Of a DNA stretch of 64,000 nt, positions 26,930 through 35,784 are shown one piece after another. The translations under genes were made by a program, and so were the position numbers. The DNA comes from Thalassospira sp. HF15 (lineage in GTDB: Bacteria > Pseudomonadota > Alphaproteobacteria > Rhodospirillales > Thalassospiraceae), in assembly GCF_011806525.1 (NCBI RefSeq), contig NZ_JAAVKI010000004.1:372001-436000 (forward strand). Direction: 5' to 3'. Below the pieces are notes generated by a model. It had not been told where the DNA came from. It saw only the letters and a program-made list of their open reading frames with translations, and did no database searches. Position 1 is the first letter of the stretch, and every line of letters starts with the position of its first letter.

Positions 26930-28120
26930 TCAGGAGGAAGCCGAAATATGCGACACTGTATGACGGCGTGCGTCGCATGGGTCAATAGCATGGCCATCGG
27001 CACGCATCAAATCGACCAGAATGCCTTCCCGCAAGCCTCGGTCTGCGACCTTAAGCGTCGCCAACGGCCAAATATCGCGAATCGCGGCAAAGATCGCGGC
27101 GCCAGCATCCATCAGTTCGGCGCGCTGATTGCCGATGCATGGATGGCCCTTACGCTTGTCCGATCCCATGCGCAGCAACAGTTCGGTCACGCGTTCTGCA
27201 TCATCAAAACGCAGATCAGATCCATCAACCTTGTGGCGTTCATACCGTTCGAGGCCAAGGGCAATCCCGCAGAATGTCGTCACGGTTCCCGATGTCCCGA
27301 CCATCTGGACCTTGTCATCATCCAGCATGTCCGAACAGCAATTGCGTTGGGCGAATTCCTCAAGCCGCTGGCGGATTTCGCTGCGCATGGCTTCAAACCG
27401 TTCGCGGCGCTCCTCGACCGTGGCATAGCGTTCGGTCAGGCACAAAACACCACACGGCATGGAAAGGGTTTCGATGCACTGGGTCTTGCCGGTTTTATCA
27501 ACCTTGATCCAGCAGATCTCGGTACTGCCACCGCCAATATCAAACACCACCGCATAGGGGCGTTCATCCAGAAGTGCCGAACAGGCCTGAAGCGCCAGAC
27601 GGCTTTCTTCATCCGGGTTGATGATATCAAGCGTGATACCGGTTTCGTCATGAACGCGCTTAACGAATTCATCGCGGTTATTTGCGGTTCGGCAGGCCTC
27701 GGTCGCAACAGCGCGCAGCTTTGCCCCTGGATGACGACGCAGTTTCTTGGCGCAAACCTTAAGCGCATCAATCGCGCGATCCATCGCGGCATCGCAAAGA
27801 TAGCCTTTTTCACGCACCCCTTCGCCAAGGCGCACAACACGTGAGAAAGCATCAATCACCTTGAAACCGTCATTGCACGGGCGTGCGACCAGAAGTCGGC
27901 AGTTTGAACTGCCAAGATCAATCGCGGCATAAAGCGGGGCGGTGATGCAATCGACCATGCGCGATGATTTTCCACCGTGGTCGGGCACATGAACAGCTGT
28001 TCCCGGTTGCGGCATGCCCGGCTTGTCGGGACCATCCAGCACGACATTACCGCCCATTGCAGCGCCGCCTGCCGGGCTGTTGGCCCTGTGCGAGTTGCTA
28101 TGGGGGGAAACCTGCTTCAC
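26930..28120 (-). CDS. Ppx/GppA family exopolyphosphatase/guanosine pentaphosphatase
   Basis: A 396-residue protein of the ASKHA phosphatase superfamily. Phosphate motifs are AAIDLGSSNCRLLVARP (about residue 64) and VVFDIGGGSTEICW (about 190), with the catalytic Glu region ATEACRTANNRDEFVKR between. Only the N-terminal two domains are present; the C-terminal HD-like part of long E. coli Ppx and GppA is missing, which is usual in alphaproteobacteria. The first 55 residues are poorly conserved-looking and a later start is possible. It may degrade polyphosphate and pppGpp. It is likely co-transcribed with rlmE. Confidence 0.88.
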   Translation of the reverse strand: MKQVSPHSNSHRANSPAGGAAMGGNVVLDGPDKPGMPQPGTAVHVPDHGGKSSRMVDCITAPLYAAIDLGSSNCRLLVARPCNDGFKVIDAFSRVVRLGEGVREKGYLCDAAMDRAIDALKVCAKKLRRHPGAKLRAVATEACRTANNRDEFVKRVHDETGITLDIINPDEESRLALQACSALLDERPYAVVFDIGGGSTEICWIKVDKTGKTQCIETLSMPCGVLCLTERYATVEERRERFEAMRSEIRQRLEEFAQRNCCSDMLDDDKVQMVGTSGTVTTFCGIALGLERYERHKVDGSDLRFDDAERVTELLLRMGSDKRKGHPCIGNQRAELMDAGAAIFAAIRDIWPLATLKVADRGLREGILVDLMRADGHAIDPCDARRHTVSHISASS

Positions 28121-28366
28121 CGTTTGAAAACCTGTCTGCTATTGCGCGCTCATCATTTTGTATCGCCGATCATCAAGACATTTATGTGACGATCTTGCGA
28201 ATCAACTATATGAGTGTAACGACAAACACCCGCAAGGCAAATCCCGTATGCGGTAATCGCATGGTTGAACAGATCGAAACAAAAAAGGGGTTGCCAAAAC
28301 CGGGTGGGTTTTATACATAGCGGCCCACACCGCGCCGCACGTTGCACACGGTGGACCAAGTTTTGT

Positions 28367-28440
28367 TGGGGAATAGGTTAACGGTAGACCTACGGACTCT
28401 GACTCCGTCAGTCCTGGTTCGAATCCAGGTTCCCCAGCCA
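28367..28440 (+). tRNA. tRNA-Gln (anticodon CTG)
   Basis: A 74-base gene with encoded CCA. The acceptor stem TGGGGAA pairs with TTCCCCA, discriminator base G; anticodon stem ACGGA/TCCGT encloses loop CTCTGAC with anticodon CTG (28399-28401), which reads CAG. The T-arm CCTGG-TTCGAAT-CCAGG is complete. Confidence 0.97.
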
Positions 28441-28520
28441 ACCTTTCCGGAGATCGCAGTGCATTCTTCGCCCTGCGTGTGGTACGTTCCGGACGATAAA
28501 TAACGTACGGAAAGTCCTGC

Positions 28521-28594
28521 TGGGGAATAGGTTAACGGTAGACCTACGGACTCTGACTCCGTCAGTCCTGGTTCGAATCCAGGTTCCCCAGCCA
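28521..28594 (+). tRNA. tRNA-Gln (anticodon CTG), second identical copy
   Basis: Identical over all 74 bases to the copy at 28367-28440, again with encoded CCA. The 80 bases between the copies show no repeat of the tRNA flanks, so the duplicated unit is just the gene. Tandem transcription is likely. Confidence 0.97.
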
Positions 28595-28708
28595 CTTTGC
28601 ACCAACCACCCCGCAAGAACATCCAGACCTTCCAAAACGCAGCAGAATTGCAGCAGAACCGTCTTCGCCCTAGAGTACTTTGTCACTTAATCTTGATCGG
28701 GGCATTGC

Positions 28709-29074
28709 ATGAAGAAGGTTACTGGCGGCTGCTTATGCGGCAAAGTCCGCTTTATGACACAGACGGAACCACTTCGGGTTGGGGTCTGTCATTGTCTTGA
28801 TTGTCGCAAACATCACGGGGCGCTGTTTCACGCCTCGGCGATTTTTCCGGAAACGGCGGTCGAGATTATTGGAGAAACCCAAAGCTATCAGGGACGGCAT
28901 TTTTGCCCGGAGTGCGGATCATCGGTCTTTTCATGCACTGATGACGAGATCGAGCTTCATCTGGGCGCGATGGATGCCCCGGATCAGTTCACCCCGACTT
29001 ACGAGCTTTGGACGATCCGACGGGAAAAGTGGCTACCGGATTTTGCTGTCAAACACTGTTACGAGCGCGACTGA
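28709..29074 (+). CDS. GFA/CENP-V family zinc protein
   Basis: A 121-residue protein with the GFA fold: GGCLCGKVRF (zinc cysteines), VCHCLDCRKHHGALFHASAIF and FCPECGSSVFS. The family is named from glutathione-dependent formaldehyde-activating enzyme but most members have no proven reaction. All zinc-binding cysteines are retained. A single gene behind the tRNAs; no neighbour suggests a pathway. Confidence 0.9.
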   Translation: MKKVTGGCLCGKVRFMTQTEPLRVGVCHCLDCRKHHGALFHASAIFPETAVEIIGETQSYQGRHFCPECGSSVFSCTDDEIELHLGAMDAPDQFTPTYELWTIRREKWLPDFAVKHCYERD

Positions 29075-29097
29075 CCGATCATCTGTTGCAACGGCCC

Positions 29098-29769
29098 CTA
29101 ATCACTTAAGTGACAAGGCGGTGATGCCTGATCGGTTTTATCGGCATCACCTGTCTTCTGCCCATCAATATAGCGCGTGCCATGATCAGTGATCAGCACG
29201 TCGACCGGAACATCATATTGATGCGGGAAAATGTTCTCGAGCCGGGTGGCTTCAAACCCAATACCAACCACCAACGGTTTTCGCTTTAGCGCCGCCAGTG
29301 TCCGGTCAAAGAAACCGCCACCATATCCCAGACGATACCCTGCCGGATCGAACCCGACCAACGGCGCAAGAAGCACATGCACAGCGATTTCCGTGCTATT
29401 GGCTGGTTCGGGGATCCGTGCGAAACCCGGCACCATTTCGGTATCTGGCGTCCAGTCATGAAAAATCATCGCCTGATCCTTGCCCGGAACAACGGGAAGG
29501 GCTGCCTTCCCCCCTGATTTGACATGGGCAGTGACCACAGGACGCAGATCAATTTCGTTCTGGATCGGCCAGTAAAACCCGATCGTCGCGGAAGGGCGAT
29601 CCTTCAGGAACATCGTAAAATGGCCACGGATTTCATCGGATAGTTTTTGGTGGGTCCCCGCATCAAGCCCGGACCGCCATCCCAACAACGCCTGCCGAAC
29701 AGCATGACGCCATTCCGTCTGTTTGATTGCATCGCCGTCGACAGGGGCGGCTGGAAGATCAAGGATCAT
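29098..29769 (-). CDS. 5-formyltetrahydrofolate cyclo-ligase
   Basis: A 223-residue enzyme that turns 5-formyl-THF into 5,10-methenyl-THF with ATP. The N-terminal basic region (WRHAVRQALLGWRSGLD), FYWPIQNEIDLRP, and the signature LAPLVGFDPAGYRLGYGGGFFDRTLAAL (about 143-170) identify the family (YgfA/MTHFS). In alphaproteobacteria and others this gene often lies beside 6S RNA; no recognisable 6S RNA is seen here. It is 141 bases downstream of the cold-shock gene. Confidence 0.92.
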   Translation of the reverse strand: MILDLPAAPVDGDAIKQTEWRHAVRQALLGWRSGLDAGTHQKLSDEIRGHFTMFLKDRPSATIGFYWPIQNEIDLRPVVTAHVKSGGKAALPVVPGKDQAMIFHDWTPDTEMVPGFARIPEPANSTEIAVHVLLAPLVGFDPAGYRLGYGGGFFDRTLAALKRKPLVVGIGFEATRLENIFPHQYDVPVDVLITDHGTRYIDGQKTGDADKTDQASPPCHLSD

Positions 29770-29846
29770 GAATGCCCGGAGAGTTTGTTGGTTTGAAAAA
29801 CGTCACCTGACGAGGCTACACCAACAAGAGGCCCCCGAAAACGCAT

Positions 29847-29872
29847 AACGCGCCGGAAACCCGGCGCGTTAA
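29847..29872 (-). terminator. Terminator of the cold-shock gene
   Basis: AACGCGCCGG (29847-29856) pairs with CCGGCGCGTT (29861-29870) over AAAC. On the minus strand it lies 40 bases after the csp stop and is followed by ATGCGTTTTCGG, a modest T run. Confidence 0.6.
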
Positions 29873-29910
29873 CGGTTGTCAGCAAAGAAAGCTGCAAGCC
29901 AGATAGAAAT

Positions 29911-30117
29911 TTAGAGAATGGCGAGTTCTTCTGCCGACATGCGGCCGTTGCGACCTTCAATCAGCTCAAACTGAATTTTCTGCCCTTCATCAAGTCCCTG
30001 CAGACCAGCACGCTGAACAGCGGTGATGTGCACGAATGCATCTTTGCCGCCCTCGTCCGGGGTGATGAAGCCATAACCCTTGGTCGCATTGAACCACTTA
30101 ACCGTTCCGGTAGCCAT
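29911..30117 (-). CDS. Cold-shock domain protein (CspA family)
   Basis: A 68-residue single CSD protein: [31 protein letters not shown] contains RNP1 (KGYGFI) and RNP2 (DAFVHI). It is an RNA chaperone binding single-stranded RNA. The ATG at 30117 gives the family's exact length; an in-frame extension to 30261 is not coding-like and is instead the leader. About 150-200 bases of untranslated leader, AT-rich and with several short repeats, is typical of thermosensing csp messages. Confidence 0.95.
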   Translation of the reverse strand: MATGTVKWFNATKGYGFITPDEGGKDAFVHITAVQRAGLQGLDEGQKIQFELIEGRNGRMSAEELAIL

Positions 30118-30317
30118 ATCCGTAGTCGTCCTTAGTTTAGTATGCGCATTTCCAAACTCAGAAATGCTTGAAAACAGTCCCTGCACTACACCGGACAAAG
30201 GCACAATTACCATCAACCAGAGAGCAACCACGCACTTGAAAGATGCACTGCATCGTTTCAATAATTACCGAATTTTCGGCGTAGTGCAATGGATTCATGC
30301 ATTAAGTTCTTTTTTCG

Positions 30318-31058
30318 CTACCAGACATTATTCGCCATGTGATGTGTATCACTGGGCTTTAACTGCCCTGAACCGGATACACCCATAGATAAATCAAACC
30401 CTGACACGAATTCCCGTAAAGGTTCTGTATCGCGACAAATCAGCGACAAGTCGACCACAATAACCGGGGGTAGATCGGCCTCGACGATGTCGGTTCGACC
30501 AAACATGCGGATATTGGTGCTGTCACCGATGATCCCGGTCAGGCGACCGGCAACCAGAAGGTCTACCGCCTGCTCAAGGCTGCTAAGGTCATGCCAGGCG
30601 ACCTCACCGCGCAGCGGCAGTTCGGGCCGCGGCAAATTGGCAAGGATGCCGATATCCACATTTGGCAGCGTGCGGATATCGATGCCAGCACGCTGAAACA
30701 CTCTGAGTTCAAAGCGGACCTTGCTTGCCGATGCAATCGTGTTTTCAAATTTTATCGGATCGGATGCCAGAACACAGTCGGTCAATTCGCTATCAAGGGC
30801 TTCACCGAACCGGTTGTAGGGAAACACATCAAATGCGACTGGTCGCACCTGAGCCTGAAGACGGGTTATGAACTTTCTCTGTCCAGGCAGGGCATGACGG
30901 CCCCAATTCGGATTAAACACGATATTGGTGGCAACACGGACCGCATCTGACGCCTTTGCAACGGGAACACCAAAGCCCAAAACCAGAATGGAACCGGTCA
31001 ATACAGCCATCCATCGCATTGTGTGACGGGTATTACGGATCACTTGAACGCCCTGCAT
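30318..31058 (-). CDS. Periplasmic solute-binding-like protein of unknown function (paralogue A)
   Basis: About 246 residues with an N-terminal signal peptide (MRWMAVLTGSILVLGFGVPVAKASD, so an ATG at 31019 is as plausible as 31058). The mature part looks like a small periplasmic type 2 binding fold: DVFPYNRFGEALDSELTDCVLASDP, then RFELRVFQRAGIDI, LPNVDIGILANLPRPELPL and LPPVIVVDLSLICRDTEPLREFVSGFDL. The same landmarks recur in the neighbour at 31271, so the two are paralogues. I cannot name a family. Two diguanylate-cyclase genes elsewhere in the window and one next door suggest a sensory role, which is inference. Confidence 0.7.
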   Translation of the reverse strand: MQGVQVIRNTRHTMRWMAVLTGSILVLGFGVPVAKASDAVRVATNIVFNPNWGRHALPGQRKFITRLQAQVRPVAFDVFPYNRFGEALDSELTDCVLASDPIKFENTIASASKVRFELRVFQRAGIDIRTLPNVDIGILANLPRPELPLRGEVAWHDLSSLEQAVDLLVAGRLTGIIGDSTNIRMFGRTDIVEADLPPVIVVDLSLICRDTEPLREFVSGFDLSMGVSGSGQLKPSDTHHMANNVW

Positions 31059-31270
31059 TTTTAATTATCCCGGCAACTGACGTGCATGAAGAACCGCAGC
31101 CCGGCATGCCAATGACATTCATATAATGTCGCGCGCTCCAAATAACAGATGCACCAGCACAGACAGCGTCACCTTTCCGACACTGCAAACAAGATGGTTC
31201 CACGTGCACCGACCCGATAGCTAGGCCCGCCGGGAGAAAGAACAAACCCGCAGGTTCCCGGGCCGAGTTC

Positions 31271-32014
31271 TCAGTGAATGTAGGGCTTGGGAGTTAGCAT
31301 GTCAGGATCATTGTTATCGTTGCGCAGTTGATGAATGCGTTGATCCAATGCAAACAGAAAATCACGGTTCAGCGGTGTGTCATGGCATTGCAGGGTAAGG
31401 TCAACCACATGAACCGGCGGCAGAGGAACGGTTTGCAATTCCGGATCATCTGCAAAGAGGCCAGCATGGGCAATCAAGAGATCAATGCGACCGATTTTGA
31501 CCAAATCAGCACCTTGGTCGATGGTCCGCAAGCCATACCATTCTACGGGGATTTCGAATGGCAGATTGAATTTAGGCAGAGTTGCCAGATACCCGACGGA
31601 AACGACATTGCGGTTGAACAGATCTTCGCCACGCCGCCCATAAATGACCATTTCAAAACGGATGTCGTAGTTGGAGTGCACAGAACCGGCAATTGGCCTT
31701 AGCGATTCGCCAACAATGCAGTCAAATTCGGAATTGTGATAAAGCGCCATAAGCCGATCAAACGGCACGCCGTCATTCCAGATGATATTCGGCGCCGTGA
31801 TCAGCGCGTCATAAAAGGTGCGTTGTGCGTTGTCGAGAGTCGAAAGCCAGCGGGGTGTGACAACGGCGACGTTCCCGACCGAAACCTCCTCGACCGCTGA
31901 AAGATCCTTAAGACCCTGCTCTTCGGCGCGCCCGGGAAATGCCAGCACAATGAACAAAATTGTTGCTGGTGAAAGCAATTGGGCTGCACGGCAAACAAGT
32001 TGTGATAACAGCAT
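31271..32014 (-). CDS. Periplasmic solute-binding-like protein of unknown function (paralogue B)
   Basis: A 247-residue protein with a signal peptide (cleavage near FPGRAEEQ). Alignment with the product of 30318 is clear: VPFDRLMALYHNSEFDCIVGES, IRFEMVIYGRRGEDL, VSVGYLATLPKFNLPFEIPVEW and LPPVHVVDLTLQCHDTPLNRDFLFALD. Both retain a Cys in the second-strand DC and another near the C-terminal C-x-DT, which may form a disulfide. It is divergent from the diguanylate cyclase at 32332 over 317 bases and lies in a tandem with paralogue A (212 bases apart). Function unknown. Confidence 0.72.
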   Translation of the reverse strand: MLLSQLVCRAAQLLSPATILFIVLAFPGRAEEQGLKDLSAVEEVSVGNVAVVTPRWLSTLDNAQRTFYDALITAPNIIWNDGVPFDRLMALYHNSEFDCIVGESLRPIAGSVHSNYDIRFEMVIYGRRGEDLFNRNVVSVGYLATLPKFNLPFEIPVEWYGLRTIDQGADLVKIGRIDLLIAHAGLFADDPELQTVPLPPVHVVDLTLQCHDTPLNRDFLFALDQRIHQLRNDNNDPDMLTPKPYIH

Positions 32015-32331
32015 TGACCCGTCCCCTTTGGCGATGACTGCTTTCTTTTTTTAACTTCGATGTGGCCCCTAAAAAACACTCCCGACAAGCGCTTGTAACC
32101 AAACACTTAACCGCCCATTTAGTCGAAATGACTGATTTTGTCATTTTGTCAGGGATAGAAATACGTGACAAAACCCTATGCTTTAGACGATGATAGAGCC
32201 AATCGTATAAAAACGTATAACGTGCTCTTAATCGTGCACGAGCACCCTAAAGCATCGGTTAACAACGATGAGGGTTCAAATTGGGACACCGCCAACTGAA
32301 TGGGTATGGAATTCGGATCGGATAACAGGCA
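32015..32331. other. Divergent regulatory region between a periplasmic-protein gene and a diguanylate cyclase
   Basis: 317 bases with no gene. It is AT-richer than the flanks. GTGCTC (32222-32227) and GAGCAC (32239-32244) form a hairpin. ATCGTATAAAAACGTATAACG at about 32201-32221 has the look of a -10 region. No known riboswitch is recognisable. Confidence 0.4.
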
Positions 32332-33357
32332 GTGACAGCGACAACCAAGATCGCGAACCCGCGCGACATAGCGCATAACGTTATGGCGCTCGTTAACGAA
32401 CTTAACCTGCAGCCGACGCCACAGGTTTACCATGTGTTCTACAGCTATTTGACGGATGAGGTTCCCGAACTCAGCCAATTGATCAAAGTTCTGATTCGCA
32501 ACACGCAGGACCTTGATGAAGAGACTGTGTTTCGGATTTACCACAAGTACCTGGGCACTCACGCGATGCAACAGCATCTCAAACAGGGGGTCGAAGGGCT
32601 TCAGTCTGCGGTCGAACGGGTTGAAGAGGCGGTCACATCCGTCATGCGCGAGACCGATACATTCTGTGGTGACATTGATGTGGCATCAAAACAGCTGCTT
32701 GCCGAAGACATCACCTTGCAGGAAGCAAGATCGGTCAGTCGCGATCTATCGGAAAAATCGACCAAAGCGCGCAATTGTTACAGCTCGTTCAATGGCAACC
32801 TTGAGGAGTACCACAAGGAAGTCCTTCGGGTTCGAACCGAGCTTGAACTTGTTCGCCGTGATGCTCTTACCGATACACTGACCGGGATTGCCAATCGGAA
32901 GAACTTTGACACCTCGTTGCGTGATGCCGTGACGACGACCATGGAATCCGGTGCGCCGCTCTCGCTTTTGATGATCGACATTGATCACTTCAAGGACTTT
33001 AACGACAATTTCGGGCACCGTGCCGGGGACGGCGTGCTTAAGGCCGTGGCAAGGGTTTTGGTCAGCTCAACGAAGGGTGCAGACACGGTTGCGCGGTATG
33101 GCGGCGAGGAGTTTGCGATCATCTTGCCTGACACCGAGCTCGAAAATGCAGCAAAACTTGCAGACAAGTTGCGCCAGAACGTTTCAAACCAGCACATTAT
33201 AAATAAAAAAACCGGCAAGGATTTCGGCAAGTTAACCGTTTCAATTGGCTTGACGGCTTATAATCTTGGAGAGAATATACTGGAGTTCGTAGACCGGGCA
33301 GACAACGCACTTTATATGGCAAAGCAGGACGGCAGAAACACCTGCATAACCCAGTAG
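32332..33357 (+). CDS. Cytoplasmic diguanylate cyclase (GGDEF)
   Basis: A 341-residue protein without membrane helices. Residues 1-165 are a helical sensory or dimerisation region (LQPTPQVYHVFYSYLTDEVPELSQLI, then coiled coil), and the GGDEF domain covers about 178-340 with the active-site motif RYGGEEF and IDIDHFKDFNDNFGHRAGD. It makes c-di-GMP from two GTP. The allosteric I-site position five residues before GGEEF reads KGAD instead of RxxD, so product inhibition is probably lost. It starts at a GTG (32332), which overlaps the stop of a short upstream reading frame. The N-terminal part is like that of DgcB-type enzymes. Confidence 0.92.
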   Translation: MTATTKIANPRDIAHNVMALVNELNLQPTPQVYHVFYSYLTDEVPELSQLIKVLIRNTQDLDEETVFRIYHKYLGTHAMQQHLKQGVEGLQSAVERVEEAVTSVMRETDTFCGDIDVASKQLLAEDITLQEARSVSRDLSEKSTKARNCYSSFNGNLEEYHKEVLRVRTELELVRRDALTDTLTGIANRKNFDTSLRDAVTTTMESGAPLSLLMIDIDHFKDFNDNFGHRAGDGVLKAVARVLVSSTKGADTVARYGGEEFAIILPDTELENAAKLADKLRQNVSNQHIINKKTGKDFGKLTVSIGLTAYNLGENILEFVDRADNALYMAKQDGRNTCITQ

Positions 33358-33573
33358 AGGCGCCTTCTCGGAAAGCAGCAAAACAGGACATGAATGAATA
33401 CATCTCTGAACACAGAGAGCATGAATTTAAAAACAATAACAAAACCAATAAGACACCGAGCTAACACACGTGTCCGAATAGGCCGAAAAGAACAGGGTCG
33501 ATGATCTAAAAATCGGGTCTGTCATGTACAACATGCTTATGGGGTGCAGTGGCTTTGCAGGGCGGAGAAGCAG

Positions 33574-34608
33574 ATGAACACACCGAACAACGAACGTAAG
33601 ATCGAGCTTGAACACAAGATTTTCAAAACGTTCGAAGAATGCCACTTCCAGAAGTCTGATATTTCAGACGAAGCTCTTTTTGTCCTGAAAATGGCAGAAG
33701 GATCGGTCGTGTCTTTGCCGCTGAAAGCAATTTGCCGTGAATTTGATATTGATCCGAATTCCAAGGACGGCGACCTGATCGGCCTGATCGACAAGGCGCT
33801 TAACTTTGTCAACGTACTGCGCCCGGGCGACAACCTGCCACGCGAAGTCTTGACCGGTGAAGCATCCTGGGCTGTTGACGAAGACCACAAGGCCATTGCC
33901 TATAACCGTATTACCATGCAGTTGGTAACCTGGATGTCGGGGAGCGAGGAACTCATCACCGACCCGGACGAATTGATGCAAATCGCTGAAGACCCGAACA
34001 CCAAAAAGAAGATCAACCAGGCCTTTGATGAAGTCGCCGAGAAACTCGGCTTGGGTAGGGAAAACCGCGAAGAGGTCGTCAATCTTGTCCATCAGGTTGC
34101 CGATGAGCTGTCCTATATCGAAACTTTGCGCGTGAAGTACCGCAGTATCCTGATGGTAGATCGCAAGTTGCAGGAACTGCGTCGCATCTATGCCCATGAA
34201 AAAGGTGTTCTTGAGACCGTTACACAGGCCATTCGCCTGCTGGATGATGCCAAGAAAAAGTTCGAAACCACGTTTGACGAGCTTGACGCCAACACCGGCG
34301 AGATCATGTCAGTCCTGCGTAACTTCACCTCCCAGCGACAATATATCCGCAGCCAGCGCGATGACCTTTATAAGCGCTTGCGCGCATGGCAGCCGCTGAT
34401 CGAAGAGTGGGAAGAACTGGAACTTGAACGCGGTCCAAAGGCCGTCAATCTAGTCAAAAAAACCTATCAGTTCCTTGCGCCGCGTTTCATGAAGGTCAAG
34501 GAATGGCTGTTGATGACCAAGGTGCAGGATGGTATTTCCGAGCAGCACAACTTCAAAAATGAAGACGAACGCATGGGCAAGCTGAAAGGCAAGATGATGC
34601 AGTGGTAG
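33574..34608 (+). CDS. Conserved-looking coiled-coil protein of unknown function
   Basis: A 344-residue soluble protein, rich in charged residues. Residues 1-110 are compact (KSDISDEALFVLKMAEGSVVSLPLKAICREFDID); residues 165-300 are mainly helical with heptad-like repeats (ENREEVVNLVHQVADELSYIETLRVKYRSILMVDRKLQELRRIYA, later ETTFDELDANTGEIMSVLRNFTSQRQYIRSQRDDLYKRL), suggesting a coiled coil. No catalytic motif. The ATG at 33574 follows GGAG by 6 bases. It follows the diguanylate cyclase by 216 bases and ends at a strong terminator. I do not recognise the family. Confidence 0.75.
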   Translation: MNTPNNERKIELEHKIFKTFEECHFQKSDISDEALFVLKMAEGSVVSLPLKAICREFDIDPNSKDGDLIGLIDKALNFVNVLRPGDNLPREVLTGEASWAVDEDHKAIAYNRITMQLVTWMSGSEELITDPDELMQIAEDPNTKKKINQAFDEVAEKLGLGRENREEVVNLVHQVADELSYIETLRVKYRSILMVDRKLQELRRIYAHEKGVLETVTQAIRLLDDAKKKFETTFDELDANTGEIMSVLRNFTSQRQYIRSQRDDLYKRLRAWQPLIEEWEELELERGPKAVNLVKKTYQFLAPRFMKVKEWLLMTKVQDGISEQHNFKNEDERMGKLKGKMMQW

Positions 34609-34635
34609 GCCCCTGCCCGGCTCTTTATGAAATTC

Positions 34636-34672
34636 AAAAAGGCGCGCTGATCAGCGCGCCTTTTGTTTTTTT
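34636..34672 (+). terminator. Rho-independent terminator
   Basis: GGCGCGCTGA (34641-34650) pairs with TCAGCGCGCC (34651-34660), flanked by AAAAA and TTTTGTTTTTTT. It ends the gene at 33574-34608 and can also work on the opposite strand. Confidence 0.9.
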
Positions 34673-34702
34673 ACGGACCGGGCATCAATCCCGTGTCGGC
34701 CC

Positions 34703-35035
34703 CTAACGGGTTTGCTCACCCGTCATGGTGATCTTAAGCGCCACATGTTCGTCAAGAACCGCAATCGACTTGGCGGCATTGGCCGGTACAGGAACCTTTC
34801 GGTCGATACAATAGGCGATCATTGCGGCAGCAAGTTCAGCACCGGCAGTCGGCACAATCGCCTTTTGCCCTTCATCCGATGTAATTGTCATACGGGCGAT
34901 GACTTCCGGTTTGCGTTCAACTTCGAAACTGCTGATCTGACCAGCCGGTAACGTCTTACCGGTCCGACGACCATGGGCCAGAATGGCCTTGATCAGTTCG
35001 CCATCCTCAAAAACGATGCAGCGTATCTCACGCAT
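34703..35035 (-). CDS. Small hypothetical protein
   Basis: A 110-residue soluble protein, MREIRCIVFEDGELIKAILAH at the start and AVLDEHVALKITMTGEQTR at the end. The middle (TLPAGQISSFEVERKPEVIARMTITSDEGQKAIVPTAGAELAAAMIAYCIDRKVPVP) alternates strand and helix. The ATG at 35035 gives the compact protein; a TTG/ATG extension to 35095 would add hydrophobic, unlikely residues. A weak TAGGA lies upstream. No family recognised. Confidence 0.65.
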   Translation of the reverse strand: MREIRCIVFEDGELIKAILAHGRRTGKTLPAGQISSFEVERKPEVIARMTITSDEGQKAIVPTAGAELAAAMIAYCIDRKVPVPANAAKSIAVLDEHVALKITMTGEQTR

Positions 35036-35160
35036 GGCCAGAAATCCTAAAACAGTTGTTTGATTACATATTGTTATTGTGAAGCAACAACGCAAACATC
35101 AATTGTGGAGTTCGCACCAGACATAATGCTGATCCCCCAACGCAGCATTAAGCATATGCC

Positions 35161-35784
35161 TCAGCTGCTGGCCAACCAGATACCAACACCAATCATCAGA
35201 GTTCCGGCAACACGGTTGAGAATACGTACATTACCGCTTTTTTCCAGAAACTTGCGCAGTGACCGGCCACCCGTGGCATACAGCGTCATACAAATCAGCT
35301 CAGTCACAAGAATGATTGCGACCAGAATGGAAAGCTGGGGTGCTATGGCATGCTGAAGACTGATAAACGGTGGCAACAGGGAAATCATAAAAGCCCAGCC
35401 CTTCGGGTTGGCAATCGCCGTAATAAAACCCTGCGCGGCCAGCCCGCCAGCCGAGGCTGTCTTGGCACTTTCGACCTCGGTCGAAATCGCCATACGCCCG
35501 CGTGAGCGCCACAACTGAATGCCAAGCCAGGCCAGATAGGCCCCACCGACATACTTAAACACCGCAAAGACAGACGGGTACTGCAACATCACCGCGGCCA
35601 CACCAAGCGCGGACGCGACAACAACAATACCGACACCAACCAATTCGCCCGCCATCATCCAGAGCGTACGTTTCAGACCAATTGTCATGCCAAGGGTCAA
35701 GGCAAGTGTCATGCACATGCCCGGTGTAATGGAGACAAAAAAGGCCGTGGGGATGAAAGCCCCGATCAACGACAAACTCAGCAT
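35161..35784 (-). CDS. LysE/RhtB family amino acid exporter
   Basis: A 207-residue inner-membrane protein with six hydrophobic helices and the family's N-terminal signature IPTAFFVSITPGMCMTLALTLGMTIGLKRTLWMMAGE, where the PGP(M) region is typical, and FITAIANPKGWAFMISLLPPFI in the third loop. Members export amino acids such as lysine, threonine or homoserine lactones. The ribosome site AGGAAAG precedes the ATG at 35784. It is divergent from the leuA leader, but a link to leucine export is only a guess. Confidence 0.9.
   Translation of the reverse strand: MLSLSLIGAFIPTAFFVSITPGMCMTLALTLGMTIGLKRTLWMMAGELVGVGIVVVASALGVAAVMLQYPSVFAVFKYVGGAYLAWLGIQLWRSRGRMAISTEVESAKTASAGGLAAQGFITAIANPKGWAFMISLLPPFISLQHAIAPQLSILVAIILVTELICMTLYATGGRSLRKFLEKSGNVRILNRVAGTLMIGVGIWLASS

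Noticed and set aside
31059-31270. Possible riboswitch between the periplasmic paralogues
   Set aside because: The GGTGC and GC-rich stems do not match cobalamin, c-di-GMP or other classes I know.
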